A DNA stretch of 64,000 nt from Vicia villosa (taxonomy: Eukaryota; Streptophyta; Magnoliopsida; Fabales; Fabaceae). Of this stretch, positions 20,751 through 33,394 are shown one piece after another; position 1 is the first letter of the stretch; each line of letters opens with the position of its first letter. The stretch covers positions 239,881,088 through 239,945,087 of the forward strand of contig NC_081180.1 of the NCBI RefSeq assembly GCF_029867415.1, read 5' to 3'. The position numbers and the translations under genes were made by a program. The notes under the pieces were generated by a model, which saw only the letters and a program-made list of their open reading frames with translations, was not told the DNA's origin and did no database searches.

Positions 20751-23700
20751 TGTCGCACGCTCGCGAAATGAACAGAGTCGCCACCAATATATTTATCCCA
20801 AAGAGGGAAAGGAATATCAGGAAACCTAAGATGAATAAGAACGAGGTCTTTCGACCGGAGATAGGGTACGGGAGTCGGTTACGCAAGGGGAAGGTGCTAG
20901 CACCCCTCACGCCCATCGTATTCGATGGTATCCACCTATGTTTGTTGCTATCTAAAGGGTGTGTACTATAAATCTAGAGCTTAATGTATAGTGAATGCAT
21001 GCAAAGGAAAGAAAAAGAAACACGGGGAAAAAAAAGGTTTATAAATAATTGTGCTCGCTTAGGCCCCGCGACCCAATGCCTACGTATCCTTTTCAGGAAT
21101 CAGAGCGCCGTAGTTCGGCTCTTTAGTTTTTGTTTGTTTTTGTGTTTTTTAGTGGACGAAGTTACATTCGCACTCCGCTGCTCGACCTCTGGAGTCTTAA
21201 GCTGGGAATGGAGCGGAAATAACGTGTCCGATTAAAGAATGCCTCGGAGGCGAGATAGAGAAGAGAGTTTGAGCGTTCAAGTGGCACCCTAAAGCAAGGG
21301 AGACTCGAGTTGCTCTATGGTTTGTGTTTTTTAACGTTGGGAACTTACGCTCGAATGGTTCCCTAAAGCAAGGGAGATCCAAGCACTCGAATGATTCCCT
21401 AAAGCAAGGGAGATTCAAGCTTCCATTCCCTTTTTATTAGTCAAGCATTTATTAGTCATTTTTTAAGGTGTTTTCTTTGTATCTTTTAAGGGAATTAAAA
21501 TCAAGCATTTGTTAAGTGTTTTAAAGTTGAAAAGGAAAAGAAACTAGCCTAAGCAAACTAGCCTAATATGAAGGGAATTTTTACCTAATGTTATCATGGT
21601 TTCTACCTAAGGTTAGGATTAAAAGAAACATGAAAATTAAAGTCATATCATGAGCAAAATTGAGTAAGGATACAATGGTACAAAAATTATACACAAGTAT
21701 GAATTAGCAAGTAAAAAAACATAGTACAAAATGAATTAAAAATACTACTATTTTTTTTTTATATTGATTTTTATGGGAGAAATTGAATTACAAGTCAAGT
21801 AAAAAGACTAAAAACAAATAGCCTAAAAACTACTATTTTTTATGATTATTTTTATATGTCAAAAATTGTGTACTAAAGTCTAAAAACAACAAGAAAATTT
21901 AGCATTTTTATTACTAAAAGAAGTGACAAAAAATCTAATTAAAATCTAAAAGAATCAATAAAAAAAAGGAAACAGGGGGTGCAATCCTGAATTGCAGGGT
22001 GTAAGGAGTAAGGGCGCTGAGCCCACTGAGTCTGGCCCAGAATTGTTATTGTTTTCAGAATTTCTTCTTAAAAAAACGTGACTATGGGCCCAAAGGGAGT
22101 GAATCAGAATTCATAGGCCCAATACAGTAGTATGATTCGTTTCTATTGTAATCCAGATTTTTATTGTACTAATGCCAATCAGCCCAATTAATAGAAGTTA
22201 AACCTTATATTATATTCTAATTATACCAATTAATTAATCAGATTAATAACATTAATAATAATAATAAAATGAAAAGGAATTAGGGTAAAGGGATGTGACG
22301 GTTCAACTTCTCACGCTCTCTCACTCTCGTTCTCGCCTCTCTCATACTCAAATAATTCCGCCGGAAATCGCCTCCCGGCGGCGACCACGGCGGAGATGCC
22401 TCCAAACACCAAAACCTAGCATAGCCTTGTTCATCTCCTTCGGCTAATTTCGAATCCGCCATCATTTTCTCTCAATCTCCACTCGTTTTAGCCTGGATCT
22501 AAGTAAACATCTAAAACCCTAGGTTATACTAAAAAGCTCAATCAAACGGTAATGGTGGCGAATTGAAGAGCGAGACCATGGGGGAAATGTTCACAGATCG
22601 TCACTCTTCACAACAGTATCAAGAACAAGTAAAGAAGACGAAGAATGAGTGTTCGTAGAACTCACCTGAAGCGAAGGTCACGGTTATGTCACTATTGGCG
22701 AAATAAACGCGAGGAAGACTTCACGTTAGGTATGCTTGCTTACTCTGCTCCTTCTTGCGCTATCTTCTTCTTCGTTCTTCTTCGATTTCTTCTTTTTGCC
22801 TTTTGATTTACGATTCTGAATTGAGCCTCGTTGGTTGCGTGATGTCGTTGTTGCCGGTGAAGATATGAAGGCGATGCGAGGGTGATGAGGATTGATGAAG
22901 AGAGTGTAGCGGAGGGAGTTCAGGGATGAAGATCGAATAGAGTGTGCGAAGGTTATGGTGATTGAAGGTGATGAGTTTGTTGTTGTTCACTGTGACGAAG
23001 ATGATGAAGGCGATGTGAAGATGATGATGATTGATGAAGAGAGTGGATCGAGAGAAATTGCAGAGAGAAGGAAGACTGTGTTGAAGTGAAGATGATGGAG
23101 GATTGAAAATGATGAATGAGGTGGAGTTCAGAGATGAAGAGTGATGAAAATGGTGAGTGTGAATGGTGGAGAGATTCTCAATTGGAGGGAGTAGGATATA
23201 TATAGGTGAAGGTGAAGAGGAGATTCAGTTGAGGTTAGTTGATCTCTGATTTCTGTTAACTGTTTCAGTTAAATTCTGTTAGAGTCCTGTAACTGATTCT
23301 GTTTTGGGTTAGTTAGAAGTTATAGGTGGTTGAGAAATTCTGTTAGGGAAGTTGAGTTTAAACTGTTAGTTAGGAAACTGTTAGGAAGTTAGTTAGACGT
23401 TGGGAAAAGTGGAATAGGTTAGTGAGATGTTATGCAGTTGTTATGTTAAATGTCAATAGAATAGGGATGCAAGGTTAATTATTCTAGAAACTGTAGGTTA
23501 GCATTGGTTTTGTGTAAGTTGAATGTTAATAGCTGCTGAATGTGAAATCAATAGGTGGAAGGTCTGAATCTATCATGTACCGATGCAGTCTGGGTTTTGG
23601 TATGTGTATGTGACTGTTTTGAATTTTTATTTTGAATGCATGCTGGTGTGAGGTTCGATGGTTGTTTGGGATTACGCAGGGCTGCAATGTAAGATATGGT

Positions 23701-24735
23701 TTTTTCATTTTTGCTTTTGTTGTGGATTCTGAATTAAATTACGGCTGCCTACAGGTATGGACACTTTTGGATTTGCTGCCAGTGAAGTTTGAGTGTGCTG
23801 CTGGGAGTATTGATTTCTGTATTCTGAATAGCAGGATTGCTTTTTATTCTGAATGATTTAGTTTACGGCAGCATTACAACATCGACGCATATAACAGTTC
23901 GATTCAAATGTACTTGGCAGGTCACGTACAGAACAAATGGATCATGGTTTGAAGAACATCTTGCAAATGGAGATGGAGAGCAATGTTTCTTTTGGATATG
24001 ACTTGGAATTCAATAAGCTGTGTAATTGCTTTAGTGTAATGTGATTACACGATGTGTAAAGTTAACTTGAAATGTAATAAAGTATCTTTTTCTTGTAATG
24101 AAGTCTTGGAAGATTGTAATGAATGGATTTTGAATAATGCAATTCCCTTTTGGACATGTACATTCTTGTAATGAATTTATTTTTTATAATGACATACTTG
24201 TATTTTCCTTCCAATTTGCTCTTTTTGAGTCAAATCTTCTCTCTTGGAATCGATGCTCCATCTAATTTGTGATACAGGCAAAGAATAGATCCAAACTTAT
24301 ATGAATGAACCATGTCGAATCGAGAATCAATCCACACTTGCACTTTTAGCCTCCTCAAGTAAATTAACTTCATAACTTGTAATAGAAGCACCAATATAAA
24401 CCAATTGCTTGCAATAGAAAGAAGATGCACGATCCACTATAGAACTGATAATTGTAAGCCAAGAGGATTGCAAGGAATACCATAGACAAATCCCAATTCC
24501 CATGAATATATTATGATTATTAACTTGAGAAATAGACTCTAAATCTTCATCCTTACTCAGAACGATTTGTTAAGCTCAAGCATAAGGGATAAAACCCTAA
24601 TATTTCAAAATACTCGATCCATATCCAAATTTATTAATTATGACGCATGTTGTTAGATGACCTAATATGCGAATGATTGTAAAGCAATAAGCCAGATATA
24701 AATAAATTTAGATGGGCAAATTTTGGGGTGCAACA
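20751..24735 (-). repeat. 5' LTR of the inner element
   Basis: It pairs with 12134-16116 with only scattered substitutions and a two-base T-run indel near 21755. On the minus strand it starts TGTTGCACCCC and ends GCGACA, followed by GC and the PBS. Confidence 0.94.
22664..23204 (-). promoter_or_regulatory. Inner LTR promoter, ATG-free leader and splice donor
   Basis: On the minus strand TATATATA (23204-23197) is followed by about 500 bases rich in CT and CATC/TTC repeats that contain no ATG at all, ending in a consensus donor CAG|GTGAGT (GT at 22665-22664). The other LTR has the same layout (TATA 14585-14578, donor 14046-14045). It reads like an untranslated first exon of a spliced RNA. Confidence 0.5.
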
Positions 24736-25368
24736 AGGGGCATCTGTTGCACCCCAATTTTTGACCTCTGAGATCCCATCATTTTCTAAGTGTTATGATC
24801 ATTATTGTTATACCCCAAAATTTGCCTGCGTTTTTTCTAAAAAGAGAAGTCAACAGACTTCTGTCTAAAAATTTTGAGTTTTATACAATCTTGGATTTTT
24901 ATTTCATAAATATCCTGAATTTATAAATACTCAGTTTTTAGAATTTTTTATACAGTATTTTGGTTCGCTGTTAAATTTGTTCTTACATAAACGCCAAATA
25001 CTGTTTATCACTTCATACACTGTTTATTTGAGATTTATTTTCATATAAATAATGCTGACACAGTTGGTGCAGAATTAAAATTTGCAGGCGCGGAGTCCGG
25101 GTTTCAGATTATACTGGTAACAATTAAATTATTATTGGTTTTATTTCCCACTAATTTTTATTTTTATACTATATTATTTTTTCAAAATCTCTTTCTTTCT
25201 TTTCAAATATCTTCCTTTCTTTCCAAATCTCTTTCTTTCAAATCAAATCCTAGCTTTATTCTATACCCCTTTTCTTTTCAAAAACCTACCATACTTTTTT
25301 TTCAAATCCTACTAGTATTCAAACGGTAACACTCCATTTCCAACGTCTCTATCTCTCTCTTTTCACTC

Positions 25369-25376
25369 TATAAATA
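25369..25376 (+). promoter_or_regulatory. TATA box upstream of the LTR small ORF, 3' LTR copy
   Basis: TATAAATA lies 108 bases before the ATG at 25477, with no ATG between. This promoter could transcribe the small ORF and read towards the flanking copy A sequence. Confidence 0.55.
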
Positions 25377-25476
25377 CTCCTCATTTTTTCCATAAATTCT
25401 CACATCAAATTTCACTCATCTCCCAAATTTCTCAAACTTCTATCTCATAATTATTTCCTCTTCTTCCCCGGCAAAA

Positions 25477-25644
25477 ATGGCAAAGTGGATGGATACACTT
25501 TTTCTTATAGTCATCACTATTTTTACGGTGATCATGTCATTCTTCTGTCTGCATAGTCCTGAAAAATGCGGACCTGCAATGGTTACACTTCCGATCATCT
25601 ATTTTCTGTTGTTCATAGCATGGATTATTAATCGTCATTTTTAA
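25477..25644 (+). CDS. LTR-encoded membrane hairpin, 3' LTR copy
   Basis: Same 55-residue frame as at 3054-3221, with identical protein sequence; the two nucleotide differences (in Ser21 and Cys31 codons) are silent. The extra upstream ATG of the 5' LTR copy is destroyed here (CCATGG to CCCCGG), which supports the ATG at 25477 as the relevant start. It keeps the hydrophobic segments 8-23 and 35-51 and the loop CLHSPEKCGP. Confidence 0.5.
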   Translation: MAKWMDTLFLIVITIFTVIMSFFCLHSPEKCGPAMVTLPIIYFLLFIAWIINRHF

Positions 25645-28343
25645 AGTTTGTCGTATCTTTTATTCTCAGTTAATGTACCGTTTGTTTGTCGTACTGTTCA
25701 TTATATTATGTAATATTTGTACTGTTAGTATTAAATGTTGTACTATCTGTTGTACGGTAGTTTAATTATCAAGATAATATTATGTGTGTTAAATATTTAT
25801 TTTTCTGTGCATTAAATATTTTTTCAAGGTTAGTATCGGTAATTTCGTATGCGTACAGTATATTTTATTTATTTATTATGTTTGTGTTTTTCTAACAGCT
25901 CAGGTAAATAAATTTTTCACCATTAACACAACAAAAAAACAAAAAGAAAAAAATTAACTTTAACTGTTAAGTTTTCACTTTAATTGTTACGTTAATACCC
26001 GGACGCACAGTCAATAGCTCGAACAGTCAACAGACGACCAGTTTGACCAAAAAGTCAACACACAGTCAAAAATGCAATTTTTTGTCAACATCCATATTTT
26101 GTCAAAAGATTCATCATGTGATCAATGGTTGATCATAATTCATCAAGAAAAGTTCAGAAATCAACAAAACTCAAAATTGCAAAATTAGAGTTTTTTACCT
26201 AAAAGTCAACTGAACTTTGACCGACCATAACTCTCTCATAATTTATCAGAAAAATTCCAACCGAAGCTCATTCTCCAGGAAATTCAATTCTCTACAACTT
26301 TGATGTTGGAACCAAGGTCAAGAAATGCTTCCGCCTAAGAGATATAAGCCAAAACATTACAGGTCATTTTCAAAGTCAACAAAAAGCAGTTTTTTGTCAA
26401 AGCCCATATCATCAAAATAACTTCTCCAAATGCAAAAACGCTTCCAAAGTGGCTTGTAGAGGACTTCTTGGGCTTTCTAAAAAGTAAAAGAACACTTTCA
26501 TAGGATCAAAATTGAGGGAGATATGCCTTGATGAAGTTGACCTTTTTTGGAAAATTGCATGAAACAAGTAATGACCAAAATTTGATTTTTTTTCAAAAAG
26601 GCCAATTCTTTTGTGATTTAATCTTGATTCTCATATGTTTAAAGATATTCACAATATATCCATGATTCATGACATTTTTATTTCATTTTAATTAAATTTT
26701 ATTCATTTAAAATTTAATTAAAGTGAGATAATTCAAAGATATTATCCAAGATGCTCATATGATACAAGCAATGATCCAATTCATCTCTAAAGGCCAAGAT
26801 TCCATTCAAGATATGCAATGATCATAAGTTGGAAAGAATAATAAAACACTTGAGATTTTAAACCATGGTTAGTCTTTTTAACTTAAGGCATTAAATGCTA
26901 ATATTCCATTTTATCTTCAAAGTTCATCATCACATATTTATCAATAATTATCCCAAATACTATCATCATTTTTTTTTGTTATAATAGAATATTCTAACTA
27001 ACCATATTTTTTTTCACCATCATTTTAATAGTTTATCTAACCATCTTATCTTATATTTTTCTACAAATCTTCATTCTCAATTTTTATTTTAGTTAATATT
27101 ATTTTAATTAACCATTTTTTTGTTTAAATTTATTTTATTAGTTATGTTATTATTATTATTTCGTTTTTCTTTTTTTTATAATATTTTATATTTTTAATTT
27201 CATTTTTGTTATTGTCTTAAACCAAAATTAGTATTTAAGTTTTATTTTGATAATTATCTTATAACTTGATTTTACTATTTTTATTTTGATATTATCTTTA
27301 AATGTTATATTTTAATTTTTATTTGTGTTATTATCCTTATATCATTGCATACAAGTTTTTCCTATAAATAGGCAACCATATGTTCATAATGAAAGGGGGG
27401 AGGACACCAAAAAAAAACATTGTCAAGTCTTTGTTTTCTCTTTTCTTTTCTCTCTTCCAAGTTTCAAGTTTCAAAGGGAGTAAGAATTTGGAATTACAAA
27501 ACTAAGAAACCTCCACTCAAACCAAGCATCATTTGAAGGTAAGTTTCCTCACTTTGAAACTCTATAAAATATGCATCATTTATATTTCATTTTAATTCAA
27601 TAGTTTCTTTTATTTTCCAAATATACTTTGATTTATCTAAGTATTCATCCTTGTTTCCTTTTTTACTTGATGATGTTAAATATTGAAATACTTCTTTGCC
27701 ATTGATCAAGCTCACCATGATCCATCATAAACTCACCACACAAGATCCTTTTATTTAATTTTCTTCAATATCTTTTAATCAATTTATTTTCTTTGCATAA
27801 TTAATTAAAAATACCTAAAAAACCAAAAAAATATTTTTCCTTTAGATTTAGGTTTATATTTTTATAATCTAATTTTTGACATAAAAAAGAATATTTTTCC
27901 TGTTAAGTTTAATTATTTGTATAATTATTTGTTTAATTAGTTTGTTAATTAACTTAAAATCAATTCCAAAAAAATCACAAAAAAAAAATATTAAGTTTAA
28001 TTTGTTTTATATTTATTTTTGTATATTATTTGATATTATTTCTTTTTTTTTCTTTGTCCCGAATTGGAATAAAAGATCAAATATGGCAGAGATTGTATGC
28101 AGTTGATTTAAGACTTTTGGAAATTTATCGTGTAGTCGCTATGATTCTATCAAGCTTCTGATAAATTTTCATTAACTTTAAATCCGAGATCATCATTCAC
28201 TCATCATCGATCTTTACTAACATCGTGAATATACTTGACTAGCTTCAAGATGATTCACGTGCTAACATACTAACAAGTGACTTTAATTTCCGCATTTTAT
28301 TATATTGTTCTTTATATTTCTTGCTTTATACTTTATTTTATCA

Positions 28344-29082
28344 TTCATATTATTTATGTTTCTGTTATTTTCTCTTTGTCCATTTGGACATATTATTTAT
28401 GTTTCTGTTATTTTCTCTTTGTCCATTTGGACATATTATTTATGTTTCTGTTATTTTTTCTTTGTCCATTTGGACATATTATTTATATTTCCGTTATTTT
28501 TTCTTTATCCATTTGGACATATTATTTATATTTATGTTATTTTTTCTTTGTCCATTTGGACATATTATTTATGTTTCTGTTATTTTTTCTTTGTCCACTT
28601 GGACATATTATTTATATTTCTGTTATTTTTTCTTTGTCCATTTGGACATATTATTTATATTTCTGCTATTTTTTCTTTGTCCACTTGGACATATTATTTA
28701 TATTTCTGCTATTTTTTCTTTGTCCATTTGGACATATTATTTATATTTCTGTTATTTTTTCTTTGTCCATTTGGACATATTATTTATATTTCTGCTATTT
28801 TTTCTTTGTCCATTTGGACATATTATTTATATTTCTGCTATTTTTCTTTGTCCACTTGGACATATTATTTATGTTTCCGCTATTTTCTCTTTGTCCATTT
28901 GGACATATTATTTATGTTTCCGCTATTTTCTCTTTGTCCATTTGGTCATATTATTTATGTTTCTGCTATTTTCTCTTTGTCCATTTGGACATATTATTTA
29001 TGCTTCCGCTATTTTCTCTTTGTCCATTTGGACATATTATTTATGCTTCCGCTATTTTTTCTTTGTCCATTTGGACGCATTG
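28344..29082 (+). repeat. 43 bp LTR minisatellite, 17 copies
   Basis: Same unit as at 5925-6620, with one additional unit at the left end. One copy has TGGTC instead of TGGAC. All three forward frames are again open for 267 to 280 codons. Confidence 0.95.
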
Positions 29083-29515
29083 TTTATGTTTCCGTCATCT
29101 TCACTTCTTCTATTTTTAAATTAAAAGTGAGCTAAGCAATTAAGAGCCCATGGATAACCATGGATACAAAGGGTGCTTAAAACCTTCCCTTTGTATAACC
29201 AACCCCCGAACCCAAAATCTGTCAAAAGGTCTTTCCTGTTCTTTTATGCCTTTCCTATTTGGATAAAATAAAATTCGGTGGCGACTCTTGCAAAAATAAT
29301 AAAAAAAATCAAAAAAAAAAGAAAGAGCAAGGAGTCAGTTCGCCTCAAAAAAACCGAGTTACAGTCATAGAGAGTATGATGTTATCTTCATGTCAAGAAG
29401 GTGAAGAAACTTGAAACCTAACATTTTTGTGTGATTGGGAATAGTTTCCACTTCTTATTCTTTTCTGATGGTAGAATAATATTTATTTTGCTGTTATTGT
29501 GGTTTATTTAATATA

Positions 29516-29520
<5 letters not shown>

Positions 29521-29574
<54 letters not shown>
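29521..29574. repeat. (AT)n microsatellite
   Basis: An uninterrupted AT run inside copy A; copy B has only a few AT units at the equivalent place near 37210. Confidence 0.95.
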
Positions 29575-29576
<2 letters not shown>

Positions 29577-31672
29577 TGTTTGATTTGGTTCACCCGATCC
29601 TCTATAATTTTTTGATGATGAGGACGAATATACCAAGATGTATTCTTGTCAGGTCAACTTCAGTAAATTATTTCCTTTCTATAGCATAAGATTATTCAAA
29701 GCTTCATAGTTTAACATCAAAAGTAATTAGAACTTCCTCCTTCATTGAGGTCCGCCGTACGTCGCCTAATTGCAACATTTGGGTTGCAATTAGCTCTGAG
29801 TTGGGTAACAGACTCTAAATCCAAACATATTATTTCAATCTAGTAGAAATCACATAGTTACTTAATTGATATTCATGTTGTGTGATAGCCTTTATTTAAT
29901 ACCTCACAATGCACAAATGCAGTTTAGTTTCGGGATAAGGCTATATCTGGACACAAGCATGCTGGATTGTAAGGAAGTTGTGTGAAAATGCAAATTAAGA
30001 GGTCCTCTACTTTTTTATTTTAAATATTTTCCTTGCATTTATACCTTTGCAGGAATATATAGTGAAAAAAGAATTGTGATCAAGTTTTGGATGAAGTACA
30101 CAAACAATATAATGAAACTAATATTTAGTCTTTATACTTCTTCTATTTTGCCTTTACAACATGATCAAATGGTTAATCAATGGATTCATCTAAAATTGTG
30201 AGTTTTTTGATACGTTTGATTATTAATGTGCTTTACTAGTTGTGTAGAATGAAGGGTGGTTATGACCCATGCCTGGATGACTAAGCTAAAATATTTATAT
30301 TAGACACGATGCATAGAACGCCATTTTTATACCAATGCTCACAATTGCTTATATATTGGACCCGTTTGTTTTGACTTTTTCTAAAAAAGATTTTTATAGT
30401 GTTACATAAATTTGTGTAAAAAAAATTCAAAAAAACTTTTCTATTATAGGATGTCAATAATAATGTTTTAATTTAGAAATAATGTTTATTTATATTATAG
30501 GATGTTTTGGTCTTCAAAAAAATTACATAATTTTATTTTGGTCTTAAAGAATGTTTTTATATTATAGGATGTCAAAAATAATGTTTCAATTTAGAAATAA
30601 CGAATATAAAAAACTTATAATATTTTAAAAAATGATTTTGTAAAATCTATTTACAAAAATACAAAGAAAAAAACATTTTTTTTAAAGCTGAAACAAACGG
30701 GTTCAATTATGTAGCCACATACAAGTGCTAGTTTTAGTAAGAATAGTTACCTTTGTTACTTTTTATTATGTCATTGCACATAATTAGATAATGTGATGAT
30801 GGTAAAAACCAATTGTATTTCTCACTACTTTTACAAGTTCATAGGCTCTGTTTTGTTTGGGTTATGGTTGGGTTTATGTATAGATGGTAGTGTTTATTTT
30901 GCTATTGGGCATGACTATTTTACTTATTGGATTTAAAATTTAGAGGCCTTTATATATGACAATGAATCAAAATTTCATGCATCAACACATCAATTTCATT
31001 CCTTTAGATAATGATTGGCCCTATCTTAGAGAGGGGGCATTATTTCCCAAGTAAACTTCTTTCAATTATTTTTTTATCCTACTTTCTATTTATTCTGTTG
31101 ATATCAACTCCTCAATTTTCTTGCAGTCAGGCCCCAATATAGAAAAAAATGGTTTCTCAATCATTTGAGTTTTCTACTTGAGGAAATAGTGTATCGGTCA
31201 TTACCATAAAACCTCCTGCAACGTTTATGTAAAGCTTAGCATTTAAATAATTTTTTACATGACATGGTACTAAAACTTGCTTATAATCTAGTGCCATTTT
31301 ATTAATTTTTTGTTGTAGTGGGAGCTTGCTTATAAAAGTATCGTGGTAAATTTCAGAATTTTCTAACATACTTTTATGCATGAAAGGAGAAAAGGTGTGA
31401 TTGTTGGCAATGATTAGGACGGGGATGATTTTGTCCTTACAGCTCATGTAAGTAGTACCTAAAACTTCAAACATTTTAACTAGTATCGAAGTTTGTTTTT
31501 CCCAATAGACATGGTTAATTTGATGTTGCTGTGAATTATTTCAGGTCCCTCTTAACAATATGTTTGGGTATTCTACAATTCCTTGTTCCATGACACAAGT
31601 GCCAACCAATACTCATGAATGTTTTATGTTTTGATGACAAGTTATAATTTGTTTTCCTTGTAATAACTGTAG

Positions 31673-32248
31673 GGTAATGGTGAGTTTACCAGTGGTTCCT
31701 CAAATGAAGGGTTTGGAAGTTATTTTTTATTAGATTTGTATTGGAATTTGTTGAGTCTGTTGCAGAAATTAACAGAAGGGGACTTCTTGTCGAATATATC
31801 TGACGAATCACCAATGGTGATTTGGTAGATGGTGATAGTTGCCAGGAATAATATTTGAATTTCATTGATGCAGAATTGAATAGATGAAATGAACTTCCGT
31901 ACTTTGGTTTATTGGAAGTTGTATATATGCAAATGCTTATGGCATTTTTATGCATTGCTTTTGTTGAGGTAGTTAGAGACACTAACTGAACTTCACAGAC
32001 TCTGCAATGAACTTGTTGAGTCTGCTAATGAATGTCAATTGGATCGCAATTCTGAAAAACATGTAAGGTATACCCTGAATTATTTTGCTTCATGGTGATA
32101 TAATTATTCAAATTTTGAAGCTTATAGTTTTCTTATTTTACATCGCGCATTCAAACTAATGTATTTTTGTCTTTCAGGTATAGTAAGGATTGCAGAATGC
32201 CAACCAAGGAATTTTCTTCTCTCAAGAAGTTGAGTTGATGGAGGCAAG
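31673..32248 (+). pseudogene. Unidentified plus-strand gene remnant, copy A (three exons)
   Basis: Three exon-like blocks match copy B in length: 31673-31816 (144 bp), 31973-32067 (95 bp) and 32178-32248 (71 bp). Each is preceded by an AG acceptor and followed by GT, and phases fit a continuous reading (LTEGDFLSNI, LCNELVESANECQLD, MPTKEFSSLKKL). The third exon has TGA just after SSLKKLS where copy B continues with IWRQ. The acidic stretch FFDDEDEY upstream (about 29610) is frameshifted relative to copy B. I do not recognise the protein. Confidence 0.35.
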
Positions 32249-33394
32249 GTAGTTAATTGTTGTGTTTATTGGGAATTTTGTAAGTTGATGAATATCACAT
32301 ACTTTCTTCACCATTGATCAATATTATGGTCTCTTGTGTTACCTTTGTTGCCCTTGTTGCTTTTGTTTATAATTTGATTCCCTCTTAAATTTTGTATTTT
32401 CAAGACAAGAAATAGATGTATTCTTGACCTTTGTGGTGGATATTCACTTGTTTCTTGATAAACGTATGGTGATTGACCTATAATTTGTATATGTGTAGTA
32501 ACTTGTGTTGTATGATAAATTTGGGAGGAAAATCATTTTCAAAGAATAATTTTTTTACAATCTAACCTAACTAGGTTTGATTAGAAATAATCATTGAAAA
32601 AATTAGCCTTATTTTGTTTGCGAGTTACTGTGATATTGTTGTGGCAATATTGTAACGCTATAGCTAGGAAACAAATCTTAAGACTGGTCGTTAGCTAGAA
32701 TTTAGTGGTGCTTTTGCTAGGAAATTTTAAATATTAGTTGGAACCTTGTTAGGAAATTTTGGACAAGATAATTGGCCACTCAATCCATGCTACGACATAT
32801 TCAGTAGTTAATTCACAACTAATCTCAGTCTATCTCTATTTTATATGGATTAGCTATAAATTAGATACGATTTTCGTTGTCGCTAATCAGAGATTTTCCG
32901 GTTGTGTTAATTACTAATGTCAGAGTGCACCTAAATTTTTTACTTTTTAAAAATGTTGGAATTTAAAAGTTAATAAACCATGATAAATGATTCTTTTAAT
33001 CAACTATCAAGAGTGATTTTCTTATATAATTTAATCAGAATTTCATTATCCATTGGAGTTCATGTTACTTTTAAAAAAACTTCATAAGTCTTAAGGAACT
33101 CTAAATCATTATAACTTAGGTTTCAGGTTTCATTGTTGTAGCCCAAAATGGGGAAAAATATGGATACATAAAAAAAAGTTCAACAAATTATAACTAATGA
33201 AAAAACACAATAAATTTTTGCGTTATAATATGAATTTATTGGTTATAAAAAACAACATATAACACTCAATGCCATATATTTGAAAATTTACATACAATAA
33301 AAATGAAATAATACCATTATAATATCACAACACCATGAAAAAAACACATATTTCAAAGAGACAAACATGTTCTTATTCAAGTCGACTTTCAAAC

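Larger units (their letters stand above)
12134..24735 (-). mobile_element. Inner Ogre-like LTR element without coding capacity (LARD-type)
   Basis: The element starts on the minus strand with TGTTGCACCCC at 24735 and ends GCGACA at 12134. It has a 5-base target duplication AGGGG at 12129-12133 and 24736-24740. LTRs are 3985 bp (20751-24735, 5') and 3983 bp (12134-16116, 3'). The PBS is identical to the outer element's, and the PPT reads AAATAGGGGCAGC. The 4.6 kb internal region has no gag or pol homology on either strand. Length 12.6 kb, LTR size and lack of coding fit a large retrotransposon derivative. About 25 substitutions separate its LTRs by hand count (about 0.6%), slightly fewer than in the outer pair, as nesting requires. 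Confidence 0.92.
2322..29363 (+). mobile_element. Outer Ogre-like Ty3/gypsy element, gag only
   Basis: The element is delimited by TGTTGCACCCC at 2322 and GTTACA at 29363, with a 5-base target duplication GTCAT at 2317-2321 and 29364-29368. The empty site can be read in copy B near 37042-37060. LTRs are 4574 and 4619 bp. The order is 5' LTR, tRNA-Arg type PBS, long leader, gag, long 3' non-coding part, PPT, 3' LTR. No protease, RT, RNase H or integrase is found anywhere between gag and the PPT, so it is non-autonomous. Without the 12.6 kb insertion at 12134-24735 it is about 14.4 kb. A hand comparison of the LTRs shows about 35 substitutions plus a few indels, under 1%, so the insertion is recent. 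Confidence 0.92.
24745..29363 (+). repeat. 3' LTR of the outer element
   Basis: It starts TGTTGCACCCC after AGGGGCATC and ends GTTACA before GTCAT. Relative to the 5' LTR it has one extra 43 bp minisatellite unit, a short local duplication around ATGGATAACCATGGATAC near 29150, and about 35 substitutions. Confidence 0.93.

Noticed and set aside
31157..31474. 105-codon minus-strand frame, faintly like a B3-type DNA-binding domain
   Set aside because: The frame is shifted in copy B (38915-39127), the similarity is too weak to name, and it overlaps no consistent gene model.
31686..31982. 98-codon minus-strand frames here and at 39442-39738
   Set aside because: They are antisense to the better supported plus-strand exon blocks.
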